In this document: piece by piece, positions 1 through 7,898 of the stretch | How positions within the stretch are numbered: the stretch's first letter is position 1 | Layout of the letters: each line of letters begins with the position of its first letter | Assembly: GCA_946887085.1 (NCBI GenBank) | Contig: CAMPKG010000003.1 | Location: 1-29,231, forward strand | DNA: 29,231 bases | Direction of reading: 5' to 3' | Source of the DNA: an uncultured Sphingobacteriales bacterium | Lineage (GTDB): Bacteria; Bacteroidota; Bacteroidia; Chitinophagales; Chitinophagaceae | The notes under the pieces: generated by a model | Database searches by the model: none | Seen by the model: only the letters and a program-made list of their open reading frames with translations | Told to the model about the DNA's origin: nothing | Position numbers and translations under genes: made by a program

Positions 1-12
1 TTAAATACAATA

Positions 13-41
13 GCCCCGCATTTCAAATGCGGGGCCTTTTT
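13..41 (+). terminator. Rho-independent terminator of a gene left of the window
   Basis: Two 11-base arms (13-23 and 25-35, GC-rich GCCCCGC core) form a near-perfect hairpin followed by a T run at 37-41 on the plus strand. The minus-strand side has no T run, so it should end a plus-strand transcript that starts before the window rather than the DUF4382 gene at 63-860. Confidence 0.75.
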
Positions 42-62
42 GTCTTAAGGTCGAGAGAAATA

Positions 63-860
63 TTACGGTACCAGCGTGATAGTACCTACGTTATTTTCCA
101 CACCGTATGTCACTGTTACGTTGTTAAGGAATGCGTCCTGCAGTGTAGGGATGCCGGAGTCTATCCATACAGTGTAATTAGCCGCAGGCAGCCCGCTGAT
201 CATAAAGAAGCCATCGTTTGCAGGGATCGCTGCAAATGTATCTACACCGTTTATAGCATAAACTGTGGAGAGCGATGTCAGCGGCATCACATAACCTTTA
301 ATGCGTCCGTCGGTCAGCGAAGAGTAAGCACGGATCACCGGTTTCAGCATGTATTTGCCGTTACCTGTCTGGTGTACCGATTTGCCTGCATCGAAGTCTA
401 TCCAGATGGTATAGGCATTACCTGCGACCAATGTTTGGTTCAGGTTCAGCTTGATGCCGCTTGTTTGTCCTGATGGAGTGGTCAGCGCATAGCTCTGTCC
501 ATCTACCACCACCGAGTTGTTGCTGCCGAGTTTCAGCCTGATCTGTTCGATGTTACCGCTTGGTATGTCTGAGCGCATCAGCAATGTATCGGTACCATTC
601 CTGAAATGGAGGATATCATAGATACCGGGACGGACCGGCGTCAGCGTTACAGCGCTCTGGCCGCTCATGGTTACTTCCACGGCTTGTATGTCCAGGTATA
701 CGGCGTCATAGTCGGCGGGGCCATCCGTCAGGCGCATGGTCACATCGGCTTTGCCGGAGGTATTAGTATTGTTGTTATCGTCGTCATCATCTTTACTGCA
801 CGAGGAAAACGAAAATGCAAAAACGGCTAATAATGCTGCGCTTAGAAATCTCTTGTTCAT
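63..860 (-). CDS. DUF4382 domain surface lipoprotein
   Basis: Secreted lipoprotein of the DUF4382 family (265 aa). The start is the ATG at 860, because from there a clean SpII signal peptide runs to the lipobox Cys21; the longer reading frame upstream adds only unlike residues. Right after Cys21 comes S-K-D-D-D-D-D and an Asn/Thr linker, which fits the Bacteroidota lipoprotein export signal that sends lipoproteins to the cell surface. Residues about 36-170 match the DUF4382 pattern (start ADVTMRLTDGPADYDAVYLDI), and the last 75 residues look like a carboxypeptidase-regulatory-like beta sandwich (RIKGYV, GFFMISGLPAANYTVWID). The function of the domain is unknown; binding or adhesion at the surface is a guess. 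It stands alone, with a hairpin in its long upstream region. Confidence 0.9.
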   Translation of the reverse strand: MNKRFLSAALLAVFAFSFSSCSKDDDDDNNNTNTSGKADVTMRLTDGPADYDAVYLDIQAVEVTMSGQSAVTLTPVRPGIYDILHFRNGTDTLLMRSDIPSGNIEQIRLKLGSNNSVVVDGQSYALTTPSGQTSGIKLNLNQTLVAGNAYTIWIDFDAGKSVHQTGNGKYMLKPVIRAYSSLTDGRIKGYVMPLTSLSTVYAINGVDTFAAIPANDGFFMISGLPAANYTVWIDSGIPTLQDAFLNNVTVTYGVENNVGTITLVP

Positions 861-1183
861 AATGGATAATTTGAAAAGCTCAATTGCAAAATCTGTACCG
901 CTTATCGGGCCCAAACGCAGTATGGATAGGTATTTGCCATTATTTGAGATCGTTTTGCTTTGACCATCATTGCGTTAAGGCGGGAAAAAATAAAGCGGCT
1001 CCCTTATAAATAAAGGACCCGCTTCCCACATGTGTGGAGTCGTTGTACCGGTTAATGTACTAAAGTAATAGTGCCACCGGGATGCATAATAATATTTACG
1101 CTCATGTGTTGTATTAGGACAAACAATGGGTTCCTTTCAGCCCCTAGCCATTTTTTCTTACATTAGTCAGATAATTCTGATCA
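861..1183. other. Intergenic region between divergent lipoprotein genes
   Basis: This 323-base stretch separates the DUF4382 gene (minus) from the lipoprotein gene at 1184 (plus). It holds a likely promoter region for the minus gene (a GTTTG at 912-916 and an AGATTTTGC at 886-894 on the minus strand, weak matches to the Bacteroidota -33/-7 boxes), a terminator-like hairpin at 985-1024, and a short inverted repeat TCAGA-TAAT-TCTGA shortly before the ATG at 1184. I see no coding sequence in it. Confidence 0.5.
985..1024 (-). terminator. Orphan terminator-like hairpin on the minus strand
   Basis: Arms AAGCGG (993-998) and CCGCTT (1019-1024), with a continued inner stem CC-C-TTAT / ATAA-A-GG around an AA loop, form a long hairpin. 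On the minus strand it is followed by TATTTTTT (985-992). No minus-strand gene lies directly upstream, so it may end a small unannotated transcript or act as an attenuator in the leader of the DUF4382 gene. Confidence 0.4.
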
Positions 1184-1966
1184 ATGCGTACAAGTTTTCA
1201 AGCAATTTACCTGGCCCTTTGCAGCGCACTCATTCTATTTTCGGCTTGCAGGAAAAAAGGAAACGACCACTCCGATGTGACTTTTATCAACCAAGTGAGC
1301 AAGACAGTGACACTGGATATCTATGGCACTGCCGACGATTATTACAATAATACGAACAGGATGATCCGCAAGACCCTGCAGCCTAACGAAAAGCTGGTGT
1401 TCACCAAGGCCGACCTGCCGCCGGGCAAAACATACTGGGCCGACTGGTATGATGATCAGAAATACTACAACAACTGGTTCAACGACGATAACAGGCCAGC
1501 TGATGCATTTGTGAGTTTTAAGCCTATACCCGGCGCCAATACTTATTACCTGAGACCAAGCCTGAAAGGCAAAGCGCAGTTCATTTTCCTGGCAGATAGC
1601 AACAAATCGAGCTGGGTGGCTGTAAATGCATTTACGGGAAATAAGAACGAGGGATATGTCTCTTATTGGGACCAGCTTTCGGCAAATGACCAGGTACGGT
1701 CTGTGATCGTGAGGAAGAATTTTACGCTGGATTATAATTATCTCGACGCGAACGGGGCAACTGCATCCGATACCTATCCGTTCAAAGTGCACAATACCGA
1801 GAACGCCTATATCGAATTCATCACCGACGATGTCAATAAGGTCGGCGCATTGGAAAGTGGTTTTATGCCTTTAAGCACAAAGCCCGACTATGCTACTGAT
1901 TCGAAGGATACGATTATGGCCACCCTGCCCGGGTCAGAGCTCAGGTTCATGATGGTAAGGCAGTAA
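1184..1966 (+). CDS. Secreted lipoprotein of unknown function
   Basis: A 260-residue protein with an SpII signal peptide ending at Cys22 (LILFSAC). No acidic export signal follows the Cys (it is RKKGND), so it is probably kept in the periplasm. The rest is rich in Tyr, Asn and Asp and looks all-beta. I do not recognise a domain. It starts with an ATG at 1184 after a long A/T-rich leader and ends 6 bases before the stop of the convergent small gene at 1973. That it is a real gene is well supported by the signal peptide and full-length open frame; its function is not. Confidence 0.8.
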   Translation: MRTSFQAIYLALCSALILFSACRKKGNDHSDVTFINQVSKTVTLDIYGTADDYYNNTNRMIRKTLQPNEKLVFTKADLPPGKTYWADWYDDQKYYNNWFNDDNRPADAFVSFKPIPGANTYYLRPSLKGKAQFIFLADSNKSSWVAVNAFTGNKNEGYVSYWDQLSANDQVRSVIVRKNFTLDYNYLDANGATASDTYPFKVHNTENAYIEFITDDVNKVGALESGFMPLSTKPDYATDSKDTIMATLPGSELRFMMVRQ

Positions 1967-1972
1967 GCTGCT

Positions 1973-2158
1973 TTAGCAGTGCATCATCTTCTGGCGGGCG
2001 ATATCGCGTACGTTATTGGTAACCAGCCACTCGTAAAAAGGTCTTACCTCTTTGGTAGCGTGCTTTACCACTTGTCCGCTTTTCAGCGAAATGATGAAGG
2101 TATCAATGCTTAAAATAAATGCAGACAATTCTTCTGCTCTGTAAGGGAAGTTGAACAT
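1973..2158 (-). CDS. Small conserved-looking hypothetical protein
   Basis: A 61-residue soluble protein (MFNFPYRAEELSAFILSID at the start, ending KMMHC). It has no signal peptide or membrane segment. The start ATG at 2158 has a purine-rich AGGAAAAGAGAGAGA tract upstream, usable as a ribosome binding site, and the sequence before it is A/T-rich and promoter-like (TTTG at several points). No function is recognised. The aromatic N-terminus, predicted helices and the FYEWLVTNNVRDI segment look protein-like rather than random, so I favour a real gene. Confidence 0.6.
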   Translation of the reverse strand: MFNFPYRAEELSAFILSIDTFIISLKSGQVVKHATKEVRPFYEWLVTNNVRDIARQKMMHC

Positions 2159-2299
2159 GGTCTCTCTCTTTTCCTGAAGGCTAAGTTAACAAATTAATAA
2201 CAAAGTCAAGGGGTTTCTTGCAGGACGTCAAAAGATTACCCATTTGCATAAGGGCAATGATGGGTTGGGGAAGCAGAATTCCGCAATTTCCACAGTTTT

Positions 2300-2333
2300 A
2301 AAAAGCTGAAACCCTGCAAGGACGCAGGGTTTC
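2300..2333 (-). terminator. Probable terminator of the aroBAC operon
   Basis: A perfect 10-bp stem (GAAACCCTGC at 2308-2317, GCAGGGTTTC at 2324-2333) with a six-base loop is followed on the minus strand by AGCTTTTTAAAA. It lies 174 bases beyond the aroC stop codon and is the first good minus-strand terminator after it. Confidence 0.55.
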
Positions 2334-2398
2334 CAAAATCTCCCCTGTCTGGCATCCTTTTTTTTACCTGTATACCGTACAGAGTACTTAAAGATTAT

Positions 2399-2475
2399 AG
2401 GCGCAGGATTTGCCTATCTGATGAGGGTGCATGGCCGTACCTTGAGAATCAAGGGCTGCCTGCGCCTCTTTTTTT
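2399..2475 (+). ncRNA. Candidate structured small RNA with terminator stem
   Basis: A 9-bp perfect outer stem (AGGCGCAGG at 2399-2407, CCTGCGCCT at 2459-2467) encloses two short hairpins: GGTGC/GTACC (2426-2430, 2437-2441, with one G-U pair) and TTGA-GAA-TCAA (2442-2452). The outer stem is followed at once by CTTTTTTT (2468-2475) on the plus strand. This is a multi-branch RNA ending in an intrinsic terminator, and no plus-strand gene lies downstream, so a free small RNA is more likely than a riboswitch. I do not recognise the family. It sits antisense to the aroC 3' region. Expression is unproven, and a terminator with a large loop is the plainer reading. Confidence 0.35.
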
Positions 2476-2507
2476 GCAAAAAATCCATTCCATTAGAATA
2501 TACGCTG

Positions 2508-3482
2508 CTACGGGCGATGCAGCAGGGAGAGATCGGCTAAAGCTATTGCTGCTACCGACTCTGCTACAACAGGCACACGCAATGCGATGCAAAGGTCGTG
2601 GCGGCCCTTTACAGTAAACTCTTCCACTTTCCCGCTCGCACGGTTCCAGGTTTGCTGCTGTTGCGGGGTACTGCTGGTTGGTTTTACCGCTATCCGGAAG
2701 ACAAGCTCATTGCCGTTGGTGATACCCCCGTTGATGCCGCCTGCGTAGTTGGTCTTCGTGGTGCCTTTTTCATCGAGTATCGCGTCGTTGTGCTGGCTGC
2801 CGGTCATTTTGGTGCCACTGAAACCCGCGCCAAATTCTACTCCTTTAATGGCAGGAATGGAGAATGCAAGGTGCGCTATATAGGATTCTGCCGAATCGAA
2901 AAACGGCGCTCCCCAGCCAACGGGCAGTCCGTTGACCCGGCAGGTAACAATGCCGCCGATGCTGTCCTGCATGTCCACTGCTTTTTGTATGGCTGCTTCA
3001 ATATCGGTATCACCACCGGCTTCGGTCAGCTCTGCTTTTATAGAAACATTGCCGAGCACTTTTTTTGCAACAATACCTGCTGCAACCAGTGCAAGTGTCA
3101 GCCTGCCCGATGAGTGGCCACCGCCGCGATGATCGTTGAATCCATGAAATTTTTCGTGCAGCACAAAATCGGCATGGCCCGGCCTCGGTGTGTCTTTTAC
3201 TGCATCGTAATCGGCAGAGCGTGTATTGGTATTCTCAAACAGGATGGTGATGGGTGCGCCGGTGGTCTTATCGTTAAATACACCGCTTACTATTTTAGGC
3301 CTGTCTTCTTCGGTGCGCGGAGTGGTGCCTGCTGCACCTGCTTTCCGGCGTTGCAGGTCGTGCCCGAAATCAGCCTCTTTTAGTTCAATACCCGCAGGGC
3401 TGCCATCGATGATGATACCCACCATCGGCCCGTGCGACTCGCCGAAGATGCTGATGCGAAATATGCGTCCGAAACTATTCAT
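2508..3482 (-). CDS. aroC: Chorismate synthase
   Basis: Catalyses the last shikimate step, 5-enolpyruvylshikimate-3-phosphate to chorismate, using reduced FMN, in the cytoplasm. The signature GESHGPMVG is at about residues 14-22, RRKAG and TPRTEED follow, then RPGHADF, the central RGGGHSSGRLT, and the C-terminal GRHD with a helix rich in Ala/Val. At 324 residues it is shorter than the roughly 350-390 of many homologues. The central motif has His and Leu where the classic form has Arg (RGGGRSS, RVAAG), a variant I associate with Bacteroidota. Its ATG overlaps the aroA stop by 4 bases (ATGA), so translation is probably coupled. It is the last gene of aroB-aroA-aroC. Confidence 0.96.
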   Translation of the reverse strand: MNSFGRIFRISIFGESHGPMVGIIIDGSPAGIELKEADFGHDLQRRKAGAAGTTPRTEEDRPKIVSGVFNDKTTGAPITILFENTNTRSADYDAVKDTPRPGHADFVLHEKFHGFNDHRGGGHSSGRLTLALVAAGIVAKKVLGNVSIKAELTEAGGDTDIEAAIQKAVDMQDSIGGIVTCRVNGLPVGWGAPFFDSAESYIAHLAFSIPAIKGVEFGAGFSGTKMTGSQHNDAILDEKGTTKTNYAGGINGGITNGNELVFRIAVKPTSSTPQQQQTWNRASGKVEEFTVKGRHDLCIALRVPVVAESVAAIALADLSLLHRP

Positions 3483-4759
3483 TCCTGGTAATTTAAACGG
3501 CAGTATGCGCCTAGCTGCTGCAAATCTGTGAAAAAATCCGGATAAGATTTACGTACAGCCTCGGCATGGTTGATGCGCACATTATCGTAAGCCCGTAAAG
3601 CCCCTGCCGCAGCGGCCATCACTATCCGGTGGTCGTTATAAGAAAACACCGTTGCCGATTCAATGGTCTTTTGTCCTTCAATGTACAGCTCATCCTCCTC
3701 TACCGCGTGGAAAATAGCGAATGCCTCCAGCATATCGCAGATGCTTTCTATACGGTTGCTTTCCTTATGCAGCAGCCTGTGGATGCCTTTGATCCTGCTC
3801 GCGCCTTCGCTGAAAGCAGCAAGTATGGCCAGTGAAGGAAACAGGTCGGGGCAATCGGTTGCGTCAAAATCAAACCCCTGCAATCGGCCTTTGCCGATCT
3901 TTATTATTTTGTTTTCGATAGCCACTGAAGCGCCGCAGCTTTTCAGAGCATCCAGTATTTTTTTATCTGCCTGTTGCGATGCAGGATCAAGTCCTTCGAA
4001 ATTGACCTCACCACTAAGCGCAGCACCAACCATCAATGCAGTGGCACTGCTCCAGTCGCCTTCTATATCAATTTCCACCTCTTGCACGGGGGTGAATAAC
4101 GCAGGGTCTACGGTGAAGTATTTATAGTTGTCGTGATGAACTTTTTTTCCAAACCGTTCCAGCATTGAGAGGGTAAGGTCTATATAAGGTTTGCTGGCCA
4201 GTTCATTTACCTCGATAGTCACGCGCTCTTTTGCGGCATAACAAAACGCGAACAAAAGGCCGCTTAGGAACTGTGAGCTGAGGGAGCCATCGAGATTAAT
4301 ATCGGAAGGGGTTAGCGGTCCTTGTATTTTGAAAGGCAGTTTTTCAGAATGGTGCTGAACGGTAACGTTAAGTCGTGGCAGCACTTCCGTATATATACCG
4401 AATGGACGCGCTAACAAAGATCCTTTGCCGTTGATGGAAATTGCTTTGTTGCTCAATGCAGCTATGGGGATGAATAATCGAGCGGCAAGGCCACTCTCGT
4501 TGCAGTGTATTTCTGTCGAAGAAGGATACACTCCCTCGCTGATGATCTCCACTGTATGCTCGCTGGTATGTGTTAAGCGTACGCCTAATTTTTGTATGAT
4601 GTCAAGCGCAGCTTTCTCGTCCTCCGATCTGCCGGTATTCCTGATGATGGTTTTGCCATGATGTAATAAGGCGGCTGCTAACGCGCGTTGCGTCATGCTT
4701 TTTGATGGAGGCACCCGGACGCTGCCGGACAACCGGCCGGGACTAATAACTGCTTGCAT
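3479..4759 (-). CDS. aroA: 3-phosphoshikimate 1-carboxyvinyltransferase (EPSP synthase)
   Basis: Joins phosphoenolpyruvate to shikimate-3-phosphate, the sixth shikimate step. The N-terminal VPPSKSMTQR contains the substrate-binding Lys20. Later come SGLAARL (a variant of the usual NAGTAMR segment), DGSLSSQFLSGLL, HKESNRI (family KESDRI) and YNDHRIVMAAA. The end SYPDFFTDL is typical. Length, 426 residues, is usual. The gene begins inside the end of aroB (17-base overlap) and ends over the aroC start, showing a translationally coupled operon. The SGLAARL and HKESNRI changes are moderate departures from the common motifs; I cannot say from sequence alone which EPSPS inhibitor class it belongs to. 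Confidence 0.96.
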   Translation of the reverse strand: MQAVISPGRLSGSVRVPPSKSMTQRALAAALLHHGKTIIRNTGRSEDEKAALDIIQKLGVRLTHTSEHTVEIISEGVYPSSTEIHCNESGLAARLFIPIAALSNKAISINGKGSLLARPFGIYTEVLPRLNVTVQHHSEKLPFKIQGPLTPSDINLDGSLSSQFLSGLLFAFCYAAKERVTIEVNELASKPYIDLTLSMLERFGKKVHHDNYKYFTVDPALFTPVQEVEIDIEGDWSSATALMVGAALSGEVNFEGLDPASQQADKKILDALKSCGASVAIENKIIKIGKGRLQGFDFDATDCPDLFPSLAILAAFSEGASRIKGIHRLLHKESNRIESICDMLEAFAIFHAVEEDELYIEGQKTIESATVFSYNDHRIVMAAAAGALRAYDNVRINHAEAVRKSYPDFFTDLQQLGAYCRLNYQE

Positions 4760-5786
4760 AGGTAAAATACGTCAGCGCTCGCTCTATCGCTTCAAAAGGT
4801 ATGGGCCGGATCACAGCTTCGCCAATGTGTTGCAGCATGATGAAGTTGACGGTATTGGTATCGCCTTTTTTATCCATCCGCAATATTTCCATCACGCGGG
4901 TTGTATTGAAATCGGCAGAGATGGGCAGCTGGTATTTGAGCAGCAATGCTGCCAGTTTGTTTTTGACCGAGCTGTGAAGGCCACCGAAATGCTCGGAAAG
5001 ATGGCAGGCCATGATCATACCCAGCCCCACAGCATAGCCGTGCGGCAGTTGGTTCAATGTCTCAATAGCATGGCCAACTGTATGCCCAAAATTGAGCAGC
5101 TTGCGTGCGCCTGTTTCCTGCTCATCGGCAAGTACTATTTTGTTCTTCAGGTTCACACAGCTTTCTATCAAAGCAGCCAGTGCATTAGGTGATTCTTTAT
5201 AGTAAGTGATGTCGTGCCTGTTCAGCTGGCTGAACATCCGCTCATCAAAAAGCATGGCATATTTGATGATCTCCGCAAAACCATTGCTCCACTCGCCACC
5301 GGGTAATGTCTCCAGGAATTTCGTGTCGTACAGGATGAAATTGGGTTGTTGTATCGTGCCCAGCAGGTTCTTCTGCATACCCAGGTTCACGCCGTTCTTG
5401 CCCCCGATGGCCGCATCAACCATGCCCAGCAGGGTAGTAGGTACAAAGCCAAAGGGAATGCCGCGCATATACACAGAGGCTATGAACCCCGTCATATCGC
5501 TAACCACGCCACCGCCAACGCCAATAATGTAGTTTTTACGATGCACTTTTTGCATCAGTAATTGTGTAGCCAACGTGTTCACCATCTGGCAATTCTTGTT
5601 CTTCTCGCCGGCAGGGATAGTAATGACCGTTTTAAAACCCTTGAACAGGTGCCCGTAGAGTTTGGCCACGTTGGTGTCGGTGATGATCACGCACTGGTCT
5701 TTAGGGTACAGGGTCTCGATAGCTTCGAAAGAGCTATTGAGCATATACTGAACCTCACCAGAGGGGAATTTCAAAGAAAATTGCAC
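4743..5786 (-). CDS. aroB: 3-dehydroquinate synthase
   Basis: Converts DAHP to 3-dehydroquinate, the second shikimate step, using NAD and a divalent metal. Recognised by GGGVVSDMTGFIASVYMRG (nucleotide binding), PTTLLGMVDAAIGGKNGVN, and the metal-site segments NFGHTVGHAIE and HGYAVGLGM. The start chosen is GTG at 5786: it keeps the first beta strand (MQFSLKFPSGEVQYML) that homologues have, while the next Met would remove it. A minus-strand -7 box, TAAATTTG (5794-5801), ends only 7 bases before the GTG, so the mRNA may be almost leaderless. First gene of the aroB-aroA-aroC operon, divergent from mnmA. Confidence 0.95.
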   Translation of the reverse strand: MQFSLKFPSGEVQYMLNSSFEAIETLYPKDQCVIITDTNVAKLYGHLFKGFKTVITIPAGEKNKNCQMVNTLATQLLMQKVHRKNYIIGVGGGVVSDMTGFIASVYMRGIPFGFVPTTLLGMVDAAIGGKNGVNLGMQKNLLGTIQQPNFILYDTKFLETLPGGEWSNGFAEIIKYAMLFDERMFSQLNRHDITYYKESPNALAALIESCVNLKNKIVLADEQETGARKLLNFGHTVGHAIETLNQLPHGYAVGLGMIMACHLSEHFGGLHSSVKNKLAALLLKYQLPISADFNTTRVMEILRMDKKGDTNTVNFIMLQHIGEAVIRPIPFEAIERALTYFTYASSY

Positions 5787-5793
5787 GGCAGGT

Positions 5794-5801
5794 CAAATTT
5801 A
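5794..5801 (-). promoter_or_regulatory. Bacteroidota -7 box for the aro operon
   Basis: On the minus strand this reads TAAATTTG, a full match to TAnnTTTG. No clear -33 box is visible. The box ends 7 bases before the GTG of aroB, which would give a very short or absent leader. Confidence 0.5.
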
Positions 5802-5894
5802 ATAGATTAGTTCCAGATGGCAGCTTATCAGTTTGTATAATAAAGGGTTGTTAAATATCTATCCTGCTGTTCCTCCGCCCTGCGGGGGAATTCG

Positions 5895-5902
5895 TACCTT
5901 TG
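5895..5902 (+). promoter_or_regulatory. Bacteroidota -7 box for mnmA
   Basis: TACCTTTG matches TAnnTTTG exactly and lies 18 bases before the chosen ATG of mnmA, a normal spacing for a short leader in this phylum. The -33 element is weak (TTCC near 5870-5873). Confidence 0.6.
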
Positions 5903-5920
5903 CGGTTTCCTAAAAGCAAA

Positions 5921-7015
5921 ATGAGCAGGAACGGTAAAGTTTTGGTGGCAATGAGCGGCGGTATCGACAGTACCGTCACGGCCCTTATGCTGCATCACCA
6001 GGGGTATGAAGTGGTAGGCATTACCATGAAAACCTGGGATTACGCCTCATCGGGCGGCGGCAAAAAGGAAACGGGCTGCTGCAACCTCGACTCGTTCAAC
6101 GACGCCCGCCAGGCAGCTGTGGAGCACGGTTTCCCGCATTATGTACTGGATATCCGGGAGGAATTCGGAGATTTCGTCGTCAATAATTTTGTGGACGAAT
6201 ACATGGCCGGCCGCACCCCCAATCCCTGCGTCCTCTGCAATACCCATATCAAATGGGCGGCTTTGCTCAAAAGGGCAGATGCGCTTAATTGCGATTATAT
6301 AGCCACCGGCCACTATGTGCAGGTGCGCGAAGAGAATAAAAGGTTTGTCCTTTCAAAAGCCAAAGACCTGACCAAAGACCAGAGCTATGTGCTTTGGGGC
6401 CTGGGGCAGGACTGCCTGGGCCGCAGCCTGTATCCATTGGGCGGCTACCTGAAAACAGAAGTACGCCAGATGGCCTTCGATATGGGCTACAAGGAGCTTT
6501 CGAAGAAAGCGGAGAGCTACGAGATATGCTTTGTGCCCGATAACGACTACCGCAATTTCCTGAAAAAGCAGATACCTACGCTGGAAGAGGAGGTTGAGGG
6601 TGGAAACTATGTGCTGGCAGATGGCAGCATCGTAGGCAAGCATAGAGGCTACCCTTTCTATACCATCGGGCAGCGCAAAGGGCTGGATATAGCGCTGGGT
6701 AAGCCTGTTTTTGTCACGCAGATCATCCCTGAGACCAACACAGTGGTGCTGGGCGAGGTTGAGGAGCTGCAAAAAAGCGGAATGATGGTGAGTGGCCTCA
6801 ATATGATAAAATATGACCATATCCCCGAGGGCCTGGAAGCAACCACCAAGATCCGCTACAAAGATCCGGGCACAGTGAGCAAACTCTATCCTGAAGGCGA
6901 CCTTGTGCATGTTCATTTCGACCACTCAGTAAGCGGCGTAGCGCCCGGCCAGTCGGCGGTTTTCTATGACGGTGACGATGTGATCGCCGGGGGCATCATA
7001 CGCTCGGGGCTGTAG
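5921..7015 (+). CDS. mnmA: tRNA-specific 2-thiouridylase MnmA
   Basis: Places sulfur on C2 of the wobble uridine (U34) in tRNAs for Lys, Glu and Gln, using ATP and a persulfide relay. The PP-loop SGGIDST is at residues 12-18. The two catalytic cysteines are visible: Cys103 in NPCVLCN and Cys203 in EICFVPD. The C-terminal half has the usual GQRKGL and beta-barrel region. The ATG at 5921 is preferred (364 aa) because the -7 box lies just upstream and inside the longer frame. It is monocistronic or leads into the lipoprotein at 7117 after a 101-base gap. Divergent from aroB. Confidence 0.96.
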   Translation: MSRNGKVLVAMSGGIDSTVTALMLHHQGYEVVGITMKTWDYASSGGGKKETGCCNLDSFNDARQAAVEHGFPHYVLDIREEFGDFVVNNFVDEYMAGRTPNPCVLCNTHIKWAALLKRADALNCDYIATGHYVQVREENKRFVLSKAKDLTKDQSYVLWGLGQDCLGRSLYPLGGYLKTEVRQMAFDMGYKELSKKAESYEICFVPDNDYRNFLKKQIPTLEEEVEGGNYVLADGSIVGKHRGYPFYTIGQRKGLDIALGKPVFVTQIIPETNTVVLGEVEELQKSGMMVSGLNMIKYDHIPEGLEATTKIRYKDPGTVSKLYPEGDLVHVHFDHSVSGVAPGQSAVFYDGDDVIAGGIIRSGL

Positions 7016-7116
7016 TCTTTCACAACTGTCATTTGCGGGTATTATTTAGGGGACAAAGTATTACCGCGTTTCGTTTCTTTGATTATATTTACGGAAATAA
7101 CCGCATCTGAAATCTT

Positions 7117-7881
7117 ATGAATAAAAAGATTTTACCTCTTCTATTGCTGGCCGCCGTGTTTACCGTGTCGTTCTTCTCCTGTAAAAGGCCTGATGCCGAA
7201 CCCATACTCGGTGACGAGACATTGAGGTATATCCCATTACAAAAAGGCAAGTATATCATATACGAGGTGGATTCTACGATCTGGTATGACACTGCCTGCG
7301 TGGAGCTGAAACGCAACTACCAGATGATGTATACGGTTGCGGACACCTTTACAGATGTGGATGGCCGTACGGCATATCGTATTGATACCCGCATCCGTAA
7401 GGAAACAGATGAACCCTGGATGGCGCATGATGTATTGTATGTGAAAAGAACAGAGACAACAGTTGAGTGGTCTCAGTCGGAACATAAGTTCATAAAAATG
7501 ACTTTCCCGGTAGAGAACAATGCAACATGGCAGGGCAATGCCTATGTGCAGACCGCCGATGCAGACCATAAATATTTTGATGGCTGGGCTTACCGCTATT
7601 CTAACGTGGGCGAGTCATTCAATAACGGTTTTGTGGTATATCCTAAAACGATAACCGTGAACCAGGTAGACAGGGTGGAGAATGACCCCGAGGAGCTGCC
7701 GCATCTGCCGGGAAGCAAAACCTTTGGAAAAGAAGTATTTGCAGAGAACATAGGCCTTGTTTACCGCGAGTATGTTCGCTGGACATATGACCACGCAGCA
7801 GACTTCAACAACAGCCCCAACCAGCAGGCTAAGTGCCGCAGGGGCCATGGTGTGTTGATGCGCGCTGTAAGCCATAACTAA
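7117..7881 (+). CDS. Lipoprotein of unknown function upstream of the S8 protease
   Basis: A 254-residue protein with an SpII signal peptide ending at Cys22 (VSFFSC). No acidic surface-export motif follows (KRPDAE). The body is beta-rich with many aromatics (YIIYEVDSTIWYD, WAYRYSNVGE). It is not recognised beyond being a Bacteroidota-type lipoprotein. It ends 17 bases before the start of the T9SS protease gene on the same strand, so the two are probably co-transcribed. A TATATTTA box about 20 bases before the ATG is a weak promoter candidate. A partner or substrate role for the protease is only a guess from position. Confidence 0.8.
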   Translation: MNKKILPLLLLAAVFTVSFFSCKRPDAEPILGDETLRYIPLQKGKYIIYEVDSTIWYDTACVELKRNYQMMYTVADTFTDVDGRTAYRIDTRIRKETDEPWMAHDVLYVKRTETTVEWSQSEHKFIKMTFPVENNATWQGNAYVQTADADHKYFDGWAYRYSNVGESFNNGFVVYPKTITVNQVDRVENDPEELPHLPGSKTFGKEVFAENIGLVYREYVRWTYDHAADFNNSPNQQAKCRRGHGVLMRAVSHN

Positions 7882-7898
7882 AACTCTTATCAAATTGT

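Larger units (their letters stand above)
2159..2507. other. Intergenic region downstream of aroC with structured elements
   Basis: This 349-base stretch contains no credible coding sequence. It carries the likely aro operon terminator at 2300-2333 (minus strand) and a candidate structured RNA ending in a terminator stem at 2399-2475 (plus strand), both listed separately. The 2160-2300 part is A/T-rich and probably holds the promoter of the small gene at 1973-2158. Confidence 0.5.

Noticed and set aside
2418..2450. CTGATGAG resembling the core of a hammerhead ribozyme
   Set aside because: No GAAA core partner in the right place and no NUH cleavage site with a third stem; the better structure is the closed multi-branch fold with a terminator.
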